DNA from: Sulfomarinibacter sp963733915
GTDB taxonomy: Bacteria; Acidobacteriota; Thermoanaerobaculia; Thermoanaerobaculales; Sulfomarinibacteraceae
NCBI GenBank assembly: GCA_963733915.1
Contig: CAVTEP010000004.1
Span: 1 to 64,000, forward strand
Length of the DNA stretch: 64,000 bases
Direction of reading: 5' to 3'
The translations under genes were made by a program, and so were the position numbers. Below, one piece after another: positions 38,120 to 46,685 of the stretch (within the stretch, counting starts at the first letter, position 1; each line of letters begins with the position of its first letter). The notes below the pieces were generated by a model. That model worked only from the letters and a program-made list of their open reading frames with translations. It was not told where the DNA came from and ran no database searches.

Positions 38120-38575
38120 CATTGACCGCCTGGAGGGTCATGAAACACGAGTTCCTGACCACCGCTTTCGACGGTGAAGGAGCCCGACTGTATGGTGGGA
38201 GATGGCACAGCCCCGGCCGTGCTGTGGTCTATACATCTGCGTCCACGTCGCTGGGCCTATTGGAACAATTGGTACACGCTGAAGAAGGGCTTCCCCCCTC
38301 GTACCTCACCATCCCGGTCACAATTCGTATGGAGCTGGTCGAGACGCTTGACCGCGTCAGACTCCCCTCAAGATGGCGGGTGTCACCACCGCCCTCACGG
38401 GCTCCAGCGAATAGGGAACGAATGGGCTGAATCCTTGCGATCCTGTGTCCTCGAGGTCCCGAGCGTCATCGTCCCCCACGAATCGAATTTCATCCTGAAT
38501 CCGCGGCACCCCGACTTCAGCTCACTCGAGATCGGTGACCCGATCAGCCTCGAAACCGACCCGCGGCTGGTTTGA
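38116..38575 (+). pseudogene. RES-domain NAD-degrading toxin, frameshifted
   Basis: The first frame (TTG 38116) reads LTAWRVMKHEFLTTAFDGEG, GGRWHSPGRAVVYTSAS and LEQLVH, which are the RES motifs including the R-Y/S active-site elements. At about 38393 (CCGCCCTCACGG) one extra T shifts the frame. The other frame continues HGLQRIGNEWAESL, VPSVIVPHESNFILNPRHPDF and DPRLV, the C-terminal RES motifs. Without the extra base the protein would be about 152 residues, normal for the family. A broken toxin with an intact antitoxin is common in decayed modules, but an assembly error is equally possible. Confidence 0.85.
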
Positions 38576-38579
38576 CTGG

Positions 38580-38674
38580 GAAATGAGGAATGAGGAATTC
38601 CCACCCGATCCCCCGGAGAAACGGGGGTGGCGGGTGGCATTCATGATTCCTAATTCAAAATTCCCAATTCTCGA
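38580..38674. repeat. GGAATGAG / TTCCTAAT arrays around a GC-rich core
   Basis: GAGGAATGAGGAATTC (38583-38601) and ATTCCTAATTCAAAATTCCC (38644-38664) lie on either side of CCCACCCGATCCCCCGG and GGGGGTGGCGGGTGG. The whole gap is a potential hairpin between the RES gene and the next, convergent locus. Confidence 0.75.
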
Positions 38675-38686
38675 TATTCCGCGCCG

Positions 38687-40724
38687 TCACCCGGCGCGGA
38701 AGATCGAGCTGCCCACCATCTGCTCGGGCTTCTCGACCCCGAAGAACTCGAGGATCGACACCGGCAGGTCGAGGATGCTGGTGTTGGCCTTGGCGACCTT
38801 TTGGGACGACAGCAGGGTGCCGGGCACCAGGTCGCGGGCCATGGAGTGGTCGCCCGACCACGCCCACGGGTTGAGGTTGATGGTCGGCTTGCCGGTCGAG
38901 CCGAGCACCGAGGTCGAGGCGTTGCGGTAGCCCGGGGTGTAGCCGACCAGCAGCTCGGGCATCATCGGCGTCGCCGGGCCGGTGTACATGTCCTCGCGGC
39001 GGTAGACCTTGGCGATCGGCCGCTGTCCGGTCTCGGGATCGACGACGGCCTCGAGCTCGCGGCTGAGGCGGGTTGTCAGATCGGAGACTTTTTCCGGCGG
39101 CACGATGCCCTGGCCCTCGCGTCCCTGGAGGTTGACGTAGAGACCGTTGAAGCCGACGCCGTAGACCGGCGTCTGGCTCCAGTCGACGTCGAAGATGGAG
39201 GTCTCTTCCTTCTTCGCGGCGCGCGTCTTTGAGCTTGAGGTAGCCGTTGTTGCGCAGCCAGGTGTTGAGGTGGAACTGGCGTCCGAACTGGGCGAAACCG
39301 TGGTCGGAGCAGACCATCACCAGGGTCTTGTCGTCGACCGCCGGCAGCACCTTGCCGACCAGTTTGTCCATCTCCTCGTAGAGGTGCGGGATCTAGCCGG
39401 CAAAGCGCACGTCCGACTCGTTGTGCTTGGGATGGGTCGTGTCCATGTTGCGCCACAGCATGTGGACGTCCTGGTCGGTCGATGAGACGTAGAAGTAGAA
39501 GAGCCCGCTTTCGAAGCGTGACCACTGGTGGTCGAACAGCGCCATCCGCTCCTTGAGGATGAGCTCGGCCTGGCCGACGTACTCCTCGTCGTTGATCACC
39601 TTGTGGTCAAAGGCCTTCGTGTCCGACGGCAGCCCCTTGGTCCAGAAGGCGCCGATGTCGCGCGCGATCTCGGCCCCGAACTCGGCCGGGTAGGTGACCG
39701 GCGCCGCCTGCGCCGAGGGGTCGATGTTGATCGGCGTGACGTAGAGCTTGAAGTGTGGCGCCACCCCCTTGAGCAGGAAGCGGGCGATGCCCGACACCGA
39801 CCCGATGACCGGCAGGAGATCGAATTGCACCTTGACCCACGGCGAGTACTCGCCGCGCTTGAGGAGGATGGTCTGGCCCTGGATGTCGAGCCGCGCGCCG
39901 TCGGCCTTGGGGTCGAGGTAGACGGTGAAGGGGATGGTGGCGGTGTTGGCGTAGGGGTCCTTGCTGGTGTCCCTGGGGGTCTTGAGCGAGTTGACCGGCC
40001 CCAGGAGCTTCGAGTGGACGACGTTCTTGTTGACGTCGACGTAGATGATCTCCCCGCCCTCGAGGTTGGGGTAGTCCTCGAATGGGTCGGAGGTGTAGTA
40101 GGAGAAGACCCCGTAGGAGTCGACCAGGTCCGGGGTGCCCATGCCCGCGATCGCCTTGGTGGCGGTCTCTTCGATCGGGAAGTTGGTCGGGATCTTGGAG
40201 ATCCAGGCCGGGATGTCGCGCTCGGTGAGGTAGGCCCAGAACGGCTTGCCCCGGCGCAGGTTGTAGGGACCGCCGCCCTTGATCGGCAGATGCACGTCGC
40301 CGATCGAGATCGTCAGGTCGGGCTCGCGGTTCTCGTAGATGGCAGAAGACCGGGGTGTAGGTCGCGGGGTCGCGGGCGATGAAGTCGGCGATGCCGTGAC
40401 CGCCGGGGGTCATGCCGGTGATGAAGCTCGACCACGCGACCGGGCTCAGGGCCGGCATCGTGGTGCTGAGAGGCTGCAGGGAGCCCATCGCCGCGAGCTT
40501 GGCGAAGTTCGGACACCGGCCGGCCGCCATCAATGCGCCTTGAGAAGATTCGGGTCGAGCCCGTCGAGACCGAGCACGATCACCTTCTTGTCGGTCGACG
40601 AGCCGCCGCACGAGGCGATCGGCAGAGACATCCCGGCCGCGGCGGCGGTGCCGCCGAGGATTCGCATGAAGTCGCGCCGGTCGAGGCCGGTATCAGTTCC
40701 CTCGGTTCTTGTTTTTCGTCGCAA
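38687..40724 (-). pseudogene. TAT-exported type I phosphodiesterase/phosphatase, multiply disrupted
   Basis: Pieces in three frames join into one alkaline-phosphatase-superfamily protein of about 675 residues. It starts with a twin-arginine lipoprotein signal (LDRRDFMRILGGTAAAAG, IASCGG) at or near TTG 40724, then VIVLGLDGLDPNLLK. The frame breaks at about 40530 (continues LMAAGRCPNFAKLAAMG) and at about 40345 (continues IYENREPDLTISIGD). An in-frame TAG lies at 39393-39395 between DVRFAG and IPHLYEEMDKL. A further slip at about 39225 leads to KKEETSIFDVDWSQT. VMVCSDHGF carries the aspartate-histidine metal ligands. One stop plus three slips is a lot for sequencing error alone, so true decay is possible. 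Confidence 0.8.
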
Positions 40725-40816
40725 TCGAGTCTTTCTCCCGTCGCTTCGCCAGCCGGGACGATACCACTCCTCGGCGGTCGTCGCCTCAGGAGTTGAGACA
40801 ACGCGCGAACCGAGAT

Positions 40817-41685
40817 CTATTCCTGGTCTCTGGCCAGATCGGTCCTCTCCCGCAGCTCCTGCCAGCGCGCGAGGTACTCCTCGAGGTGCGGACTGGAACC
40901 TTCGGCGATCTTGGCAAGCAGCAGATCGGCCACCAGCTGTTGCTCCTGGGCATAGGCGTCGTCGCTGAAATGGCCGGCGAAGTGGGCGAGCCTGAGCCAC
41001 ACGAGGTAGGTGGTGATGGCGTCGCACTCGTTGTAGCGGACGATGCGGTCGAGCTCGCCGTCGAGCCACAACGGCGCGACGTCGTTGCCGTCGACGCCCA
41101 TCTTGCCGGGAATTCCCGACTGCACCGCGATCTCGTGCAGGCTCGGGCTGGCCAGCCCCCAGCCGCCGACGATCTCCTTGAGGTCGATGTTCCAGTCGCT
41201 GCCACGGGCGAAGTAGTCGATGCCCTCCCACGGCTTGTCGGGGCGTTCACAAAAGCCCGGCGCCGCGAGCCCGAGAATGAGCCCGCGTTGGATGAGGATC
41301 TTGAGGTCCGACTGCAGCGAGTTGAAGCCCACCAGCTGCGGGCGGTGGGTCCCCAGCGAGTCGAGAAAGGTGCCGACGACGTGCTCCTCGGACATCTCGA
41401 GCGGGTCCTTCGGGTCGTGGGGCAGGGACACGAGGTTGAGCTTGGACGCGAGCCGTCGGGCATCTGACGGCGTTCGAGAGCCGCCACCGACACAACCCGA
41501 CAGAGGGCGGTCTTGAGGAAGGGCGTCGGGTCCTCGTCGGTGGCGCCGCCGTTTTCCCACATCACGCGCATGGTTTCGCCGGCGTCGGTGTCGTCGGGTA
41601 ATTCGTACAGGAGACGCCCGGCCACCGGGTCGGGCACCCACTCGAGGTCGAAGGCCCAGACGCGGTTCATGACGTTCTTGATCAT
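40817..41685 (-). CDS. PolB-like 3'-5' exonuclease (DNA_pol_B_exo2), frameshifted
   Basis: A predicted DnaQ-fold exonuclease related to that of PolB. Exo I is VWAFDLEWVPD, Exo II is LVGFNSLQSDLKIL, and Exo III is YNECDAITTYLVW. The first 75 residues read in the frame of ATG 41685. At about 41468 (CGCCGTCAGATGCC) a one-base slip is needed to continue DARRLASKLNLVSLP to the end at 40817. Length after repair, about 290 residues, is normal. The gene starts two bases after the stop of the membrane-protein gene. DNA repair or proofreading is the family expectation. Confidence 0.82.
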
Positions 41686-41687
41686 GC

Positions 41688-42174
41688 TCACACCCCCAGC
41701 GCTCCGAGGAGCCAGAAAGATCAGCAGCCCGAAGGCGACGGCGAGGATCGGCATCAGGATCGTAAAGAGCTCGGCCAGCAGGGTGCCCCGCAGGCTGCCG
41801 GCGACCCGGGGATTCAACGCCCGGTTGAATCCGTAGCGGTTGCCCGTGTAGCCGAGGGCGACGACCAGCAGCAGGGCGACGATCCACAGACCGCGGTTGG
41901 CGCCGATTCCCTGGATCCTGACGGCGAGCAGGGCCGGCCAGAGAACCGCCCACGCGACGATGTCGGAGATCCCGACCCAGATGACGATCCGCCAGAGAGG
42001 ACGGAAATCGTGGAACCGTGGCAAGGACAGGATGGCGCGCTTGATGACGGCCGCGGCGATGGTCCCCAGGATGACGGCCGGTACGGCGACCCACACCAGC
42101 AACCGGCCGAGGTCCTCGGCCGGGGGCGGCGCGATTGAAAGGGCGCCGGCATTGACGGCTGCAATAATCATCAT
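41688..42174 (-). CDS. Small integral membrane protein, slipped near its C-terminus
   Basis: About 160 residues with four or five membrane helices (LGRLLVWVAVPAVILGTIAA; ISDIVAWAVLWPALLAV; GLWIVALLLVVALGY; LFTILMPILAVAFGLLIF). Read as it stands, the frame runs on into the exonuclease. Removing one T from TTT near 41713 gives a natural end, IFWLLGALGV then TGA at 41688-41690. That repair also separates the two genes cleanly. Function is not recognised. Confidence 0.7.
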
Positions 42175-42203
42175 GGTGTCTCCGCCGACCCTATCATTTC
42201 AGA

Positions 42204-42623
42204 TCACGTGGATCTTCGAGCCGTCTTCGTGGCTAGTCGCGAATTGCGAATCACCGCTCGACGATGGCGCAATTCGACAGCCGACCCGATGACGAGGAGG
42301 GCCACTGCCCATAACGTGATCTTGCCCCTTGCGGGGATCACATCGGGAGAAACCACGAGCCAACCGCCGACTACTCCGGCTCCGCAGAGGTTGATGGCGA
42401 TCGCTCCGTCCAGCCCGAGCCCTTGCGCGCCACCGCGGTGCGCGATGAGGAGGGCGAGGCCGATGCCAAAAAGCACGCCGCCGAGGACCCTGGGGAAGAA
42501 GGTCGTGGCCACGGGTGGCATGCCGAGCGCCTCGACCAGCCACTGCGGGTAGAGGAGCAACAGCGTACCCAGAAGGAGGTTGATCAGGGCGTCGGCAAGA
42601 AGGAGCGGTCTTTGCGCCGCCAT
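42204..42623 (-). CDS. Four-helix integral membrane protein
   Basis: A 139-residue protein with about four membrane segments: ADALINLLLGTLLLLYP, FFPRVLGGVLFGIGLALLIA, INLCGAGVVGGWLVV and ITLWAVALLVIGSAVEL. The C-terminal tail is basic. It is six bases from the lipoprotein gene upstream in the same direction. I do not recognise a specific function. Confidence 0.75.
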   Translation of the reverse strand: MAAQRPLLLADALINLLLGTLLLLYPQWLVEALGMPPVATTFFPRVLGGVLFGIGLALLIAHRGGAQGLGLDGAIAINLCGAGVVGGWLVVSPDVIPARGKITLWAVALLVIGSAVELRHRRAVIRNSRLATKTARRST

Positions 42624-42628
42624 GACCT

Positions 42629-43045
42629 TCAGGACACCAGTCGCATCGACCCGTATTCGTCGACGACGATCGAGAGCTGGGTTTCGACCTCATCGACCCG
42701 CGCCGTCACCACCGTGTGGGAGGCGCCGGAGTGGAGGACCAATCGAACCACTGCGTGACCGCCGATGGTCGAGGTCTCGATGAGCGGACCATTTCCTTCG
42801 AACTCGCTGATCGAGGTTTCGACTGAGACCTTGGTGCCGTCGGGCGCCGGGTCGTCGTAGTTCGGTCCCGTGCGGACTTCGATCTCGATCTCCAGCCGGT
42901 CGGGCGCATCGGTGGCGAGCGTGACCCGTTTGAAGAGGACCAAGTCGTCCTTGCTCTGTCCGGTGAAATAGGGACCGCCGTCACCGCAGGAAGCGACGAC
43001 GAGAGCCGACGCGATGACGAGAAGGACGCACCACAATGCCTTCAT
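42629..43045 (-). CDS. Small exported lipoprotein of unknown function
   Basis: A 138-residue lipoprotein: signal MKALWCVLLVIASALVVASC with lipobox cysteine 20, then a single beta-rich domain (LFKRVTLATDAPDRLEIEI; GHAVVRLVLHSGASHTVVTA) resembling immunoglobulin-like sandwich folds. It is transcribed with the membrane protein gene six bases downstream. Function unknown. Confidence 0.78.
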   Translation of the reverse strand: MKALWCVLLVIASALVVASCGDGGPYFTGQSKDDLVLFKRVTLATDAPDRLEIEIEVRTGPNYDDPAPDGTKVSVETSISEFEGNGPLIETSTIGGHAVVRLVLHSGASHTVVTARVDEVETQLSIVVDEYGSMRLVS

Positions 43046-43068
43046 GTGTCCCCCTATTGTGTGCGGGA

Positions 43069-43480
43069 TTATACGCCTTTTTGGGAGAGGTGTTCGAGCT
43101 CGTGGGCGTGGAGTTCCCAGTTGCGCCCGTCGAAATCCGTAACGTGAATCCTGGCAATCGTTTCCGGTTCGAGACAGCGGACATTGACACTGACGCCATC
43201 CGGGTTGGAGCGCGGGATGTAGAACGATTTGATGCCGCAGTGGGTGCAGAAACGGTGCCGGGCGACGCCGGTATTGAAGGTGTAGGTGGCGAGGTCATCC
43301 TCTCCCTTCAGGAGGTGGAAGCTGGGCGGCGGGCACGATCAGGTGGAGGTAGGCGGTCATTGAGCAGATGGAGCAGTTGCAGAGCTGGGCCTCGATTTCG
43401 GCGGGCGCTTCCACCTCGAAGCGAACTCTTCCACAATGGCAACCGCCACGGTGGACAATGAGGTGTTGATTGTCGGCCAT
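43069..43480 (-). CDS. GFA-family (CENP-V type) zinc protein, frameshifted
   Basis: The N-terminal part from ATG 43480 has GGCHCGRVRFEVEAP and LCNCSICSMTAYLHLIVPA, the first cysteine sets of the GFA family. Around 43320 (CCCAGCTTCC) one extra base breaks the frame. The rest in another frame reads FHLLKGEDDLATYTFNTGVA, RHRFCTHCGIKSFYIPRSN and HAHELEHLSQKGV, supplying the remaining CxxC. Repaired length is about 137 residues, normal. The family includes glutathione-dependent formaldehyde-activating proteins; substrate here is unknown. Confidence 0.83.
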
Positions 43481-43535
43481 GGGTGGCAGTGTAGCCTAGC
43501 TCGAACGCGGGATTCGGGATGCCAGTCGGGGAGGC

Positions 43536-43631
43536 AGAGGGGAAAAGGGGAAAAGGGGAATGGTGAAAGGGGGCCGGGCACCTTCACCTCTGCTCCTTTT
43601 CGCCTTTTCTCCTTTTCACAACGTTTTAACG
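43536..43631. repeat. Inverted GGGGAAAA arrays and AACGTT unit
   Basis: GAGGGGAAAAGGGGAAAAGG (43538-43557) faces CTCCTTTTCGCCTTTTCTCC (43592-43611) across a GGGCCGGGCACC core, so a long hairpin can form. AACGTTTTAACG at 43620-43631 follows and holds the stop of the cupin gene. Confidence 0.8.
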
Positions 43632-43956
43632 GTAGTCCTCCCGAACGGGCGAGAAGACATCGATGATCTTGCACTCCGTGATCGAACGGCCGGAGTGCAC
43701 TGCGTCCGGCGGGATCGACCCGGTAGTGCCCCGCGCTCAGAATCTCGGGCACGCCCTCGACCGTGAGTTCGAACTCACCCTCGATGACGTTGGTGATCTG
43801 GTCGTGAGGATGCGAATGTTCCGGCAAATCGATACCCGGGTCGAAGTGCCAGTAGGCGACGGTCATCCGATCCGAGTGGACGAAGCGGACCCGGGTGCCG
43901 GGTATCAGCTCACGCTCTTCGACGTCATCGATCTTCAACGCCGCACTCCTCGTCAT
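43626..43956 (-). CDS. Small cupin protein, frameshifted
   Basis: From ATG 43956 the frame gives YWHFDPGIDLPEHSHPHDQI then TNVIEGEFELTVEG, the first cupin motif with its metal-binding HSHPH. After GHYRVD, at about 43709 (GTCGATCCC), a one-base slip leads to IPPDAVHSGRSITECKIIDV and FSPVREDYR, the second motif and the usual family ending. Repaired length is about 110 residues. The stop (CGT-TAA) is in an AACGTT repeat. It overlaps the methyltransferase gene start region by 32 bases. Confidence 0.85.
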
Positions 43957-44680
43957 CCACCGGGTCGATCACGCGGTCGATGCCCTCGCCCGGTTGGCTG
44001 TGGGCCCTGGGCTTTGCGATCAGCACCTCGGACGGCACGCCCCAGGCGACCACGGTGGTTGAGTAGAGAATCTTCCACGATGCCGGGCCCAGGAAATCGG
44101 TGAGCGAGATCGGGCGGCATCCCCCCAGCAGCGAGGGACGCAGCGAATGAACGGCGAGCCAAACCGCGACCGTCAGCTTCGACAGGAAGGTGGTGCCGTA
44201 GGTCAGCCCGGTCAGACAGAGCAGACCGTCGGGCCGCAGCACCTTCCACGCCTGGGCGAGGGTTCGGGAGATGTCCTGGTTCGAGAGGAGGTCCATCACA
44301 TAGCTGCTGACAAAGCGGTCACAGGAGGTCGGTGGCAGGGGAATCCGGGGCCGTCCGTCCGTTCGTACAACCGAGGCGCGGGCGCCAAACGGGACCAACC
44401 GCTTTCTGGTCAGCTGCACCATCGTGTCGGAGAGGTCAAAACCGATGTAGGTACCGTTCGGCGGGAGCCCTTCCTCGAAGAGACGCTGTGCGAACCTTCC
44501 GGTCCCACAACCGAACTCGACTACTGCATTGGCCGACTTGAAGTCGCCGAGCTCCAGCATCCGCTCGAGGGCACGCCGCTCGTAGAAGGACTGCCGGTCC
44601 TGGCGACGGCCGAACCGGTCGTAGAAGTCCCTTGCCTGCTGGCGGGTCAGGATGGGCCGGGTTACAGGGGTCGATGGCAT
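43925..44680 (-). CDS. SAM-dependent methyltransferase (class I)
   Basis: A 251-residue enzyme with motif I VVEFGCGTGRFAQRL at residues 53-67, then YIGFDLSDTMVQ, and the later VLRPDGLLCLTGLTYGT typical of ubiE/COQ5-like and general Rossmann methyltransferases. The C-terminal end overlaps the cupin gene start. It overlaps the VOC gene upstream by 19 bases. Substrate is not predictable. Confidence 0.88.
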   Translation of the reverse strand: MPSTPVTRPILTRQQARDFYDRFGRRQDRQSFYERRALERMLELGDFKSANAVVEFGCGTGRFAQRLFEEGLPPNGTYIGFDLSDTMVQLTRKRLVPFGARASVVRTDGRPRIPLPPTSCDRFVSSYVMDLLSNQDISRTLAQAWKVLRPDGLLCLTGLTYGTTFLSKLTVAVWLAVHSLRPSLLGGCRPISLTDFLGPASWKILYSTTVVAWGVPSEVLIAKPRAHSQPGEGIDRVIDPVDDEECGVEDR

Positions 44681-45027
44681 ACGGCTTCGATGTTGTGACC
44701 GTCCGGGTCGAGCACGAACGCTCCGTAGTAGTTCGGGTGATAGTCGGGCCGCAGACCCGGCGCGCCGTGATCGGCGCCCCCGGCGGCGATCGCGGCGGCG
44801 TGGAACGCGTCCACCGCATCGCGGTCCCGGCTGGTGAATGCGACGTGGATCCGCGGCGTGACCTTGTCGCCCTGGTGAATCCAGAAGTCCGGCTTCTCGA
44901 GAACGCCAAATCCGCAGCCCTCACCGAATTCCATGATGACGTGGTACGCGAGCGGCGCCAGCGCCTGCTCGTAAAACGCTTTGCTCGCCGAGTAGTCACT
45001 CACCGTGATGATGATGTGATCCAGCAT
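44662..45027 (-). CDS. VOC-superfamily (glyoxalase-like) protein
   Basis: A 121-residue protein with the vicinal-oxygen-chelate pattern: MLDHIIITVSDYSASKAFYE at the start, IHVAFTSRDRDAVDAFH in the middle, and FVLDPDGHNIEAVCH at the end. Histidine 4 and glutamate 114 (NIEAV) are the usual metal ligands. ATG 45027 fits. It may be a dioxygenase, glyoxalase or resistance protein; no substrate can be named. Confidence 0.9.
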   Translation of the reverse strand: MLDHIIITVSDYSASKAFYEQALAPLAYHVIMEFGEGCGFGVLEKPDFWIHQGDKVTPRIHVAFTSRDRDAVDAFHAAAIAAGGADHGAPGLRPDYHPNYYGAFVLDPDGHNIEAVCHRPL

Positions 45028-45117
45028 CGCCCCCCCTTGACCCAGTCAATGTACCTGCCGCCCGCGGAGACGGCAACTGCGGATCGGCGTCGGGTTGTGG
45101 CATTGACTGATGAACGA

Positions 45118-45261
45118 TCACGAATCTCCCTCGAGCACTCTGTCGAGCCGAGCCACAGTCTCGGTCGAGCTCGCCGCGTAGCCGAGCTCCGCGGTGGGCG
45201 GGCCGCAATCGGGCGCATCGCAAGTGGTCGCTACCCGGATTTCGAAATCGGTTTTCACCAT
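45118..45261 (-). CDS. Possible 47-residue protein
   Basis: ATG 45261 to TGA 45118 encodes a short protein starting MVKTDFEIRVATTCDAPDCG. It has two cysteines four residues apart and no known family. The upstream GGGACG is a weak ribosome site, so this may be chance. Confidence 0.3.
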   Translation of the reverse strand: MVKTDFEIRVATTCDAPDCGPPTAELGYAASSTETVARLDRVLEGDS

Positions 45262-45345
45262 GTGTCGTCCCGCGCATCATCTCATAGATAGCCAGTCGCC
45301 GCATCGCAGGAAAAACACGGGATAAGATGAAATGAGGAGGCGCGT

Positions 45346-46105
45346 TTGGATTCGTCGGGCCACATTCGTATCTCGCTGGTGATTCCCGCTTACAACGAGG
45401 AGCGATATCTGTCGCGTCTTCTCGACTCGGTGGACACCGCGCGCGCGCGTTTCAGGCACGGGGCGGGTGCGGTCGAGGTCATCGTTGCCGACAATGGTTC
45501 GACCGATTCGACCGCCGCTCTTGCCGGCGAGCCGCGGCTGCGCCGTTGTTCAGGTCGCCGAGAGGCGCATCGCGTCGGTGCGCAACGGCGGCGCGGCGGC
45601 GGCGCAGGGCGCCACTCTGTGCTTTATCGATGCGGACTCGGAGATTCATCCGGAATCCTTCAACGCGGTCGAGGATGCGTTGTCGACCGGGCGGGTGGTG
45701 GCCGGCGCCAGCGGCGTTCGCATCGAGCGTTGGTCGTTCGGGATTGCGGTCACCTACGCCCTTTTCATGCCGATGGTGTGGCTCCTGCGGATGGACACCG
45801 GGGTCGTGTTCTGCAAACGAGAGGATTTCGTGGCCGTTGGAGGTTACGACGAACGCCGTTTTTTTGCGGAGGACGTCCAGCTGCTGTGGGACCTGCGGCG
45901 GCTCGGGCGAAAACGCGGTCAGCGCCTGCCGCGATTGCGCGGGGTCAAGGCGCTCGGCTCGACCCGGAAATTCGATTCCCACGGCGACTGGCACTATCTG
46001 TCAGACCTGTTTCGGCTGGTGCCCATGATGCTGTTTCAGCCCAGAGCAAGTAACGACTACGCGGTAAAGTACTGGTACGGGGAGCAACGGCCGCCCGAGC
46101 GTTAG
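45346..46105 (+). CDS. Family 2 glycosyltransferase, frameshifted
   Basis: TTG 45346 with GAGGAGG five bases upstream begins IRISLVIPAYNEERYLSRLL, then VEVIVADNGSTDSTAAL, the GT-A nucleotide-binding start. Near 45530 (GAGCCGCGGCTGCG) one base too many shifts the frame; the rest reads RGCAVVQVAERRIASVRNGG, LCFIDADSEIHPESF (the DxD metal motif), GGYDERRFFAEDVQLLWDLR and ends DYAVKYWYGEQ. Repaired length is about 250 residues. A likely role is glycan or lipid glycosylation at the membrane. Confidence 0.83.
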
Positions 46106-46178
46106 CGCAATCGCCTGTTGCGTCTTCGTTTCCGTGCCCGTTTCCGGCGGGTGTCATCGTGAGCACCGTTCCACCGCT

Positions 46179-46260
46179 AGTGACGGTGCGTCACGACGCC
46201 CGAAGGGCTTCAGTAACCGGGCCGTCGGGCGAAAATTCCTCATTCCTCATTCCTCATTCT
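46179..46260. repeat. Dispersed repeat copy and TTCCTCAT array
   Basis: TGACGGTGCGTCACGACGCC (46179-46198) matches a copy at 27820. TTCCTCATTCCTCATTCC with exact 8-bp period lies at 46237-46254, just before the end of the sulfite-exporter-like gene. Confidence 0.65.
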
Positions 46261-46271
46261 GGATCACGAAC

Positions 46272-46631
46272 TTACTTTTGAAAGAACAGATACCCTGCCA
46301 GGCACACCAGGATGCCGGCGAAGATCCGCTTGAAGCTTGCCGTCGAGACGTGCTCGATCAGACGGGCGCCGATCTGGGCGCCGACGATGCCGCCGAGACC
46401 GAGCAGGAGCCCGATCCGATAGTCGACGTTGGCAAGCTTGTTGTGGGCCACGAGGGCCGACAACGAGATGACCAGGATCGCCAGAAACGAGGTTCCGACG
46501 GCTTTCTGCGCCGGGTAGCCGAGGACCAGCAGCAGCGGTACGATCAGGAAACCGCCCCCCAGCCCGGTGAATGCCGCGCCGATACCCACCACCACACCGC
46601 CAACGATCATCAAGAGATAGTTGATGTTCAC
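46272..46631 (-). CDS. TauE/SafE (TSUP) family membrane protein, half-size
   Basis: A 119-residue protein with four membrane segments. It begins INYLLMIVGGVVVGIGAAFT then GLGGGFLIVPLLLVLGYPAQ and AVGTSFLAILVISLSALVAH, which are the TSUP signature motifs. The final segment is IFAGILVCLAGYLFFQK. Full-length TSUP exporters have two such halves; half-size versions act as dimers. It may move sulfite or sulfonates across the membrane; substrate unknown. Confidence 0.87.
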   Translation of the reverse strand: MNINYLLMIVGGVVVGIGAAFTGLGGGFLIVPLLLVLGYPAQKAVGTSFLAILVISLSALVAHNKLANVDYRIGLLLGLGGIVGAQIGARLIEHVSTASFKRIFAGILVCLAGYLFFQK

Positions 46632-46685
46632 AAATCCCTTTCCTTTCGATATCCGGAAAACTCCTAATTCCTAAGGTCCTTTGGA

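Noticed and set aside
39393..39395. In-frame TAG as pyrrolysine codon
   Set aside because: The locus also has three frame breaks and no pyrrolysine genes are visible, so a nonsense change is simpler.
40786..42174. Membrane-exonuclease fusion protein
   Set aside because: Removing one T from a TTT run yields a natural stop and a separate exonuclease start two bases later.
44996..45304. Leftward 102-codon frame
   Set aside because: It overlaps the VOC gene start and shows no family features.
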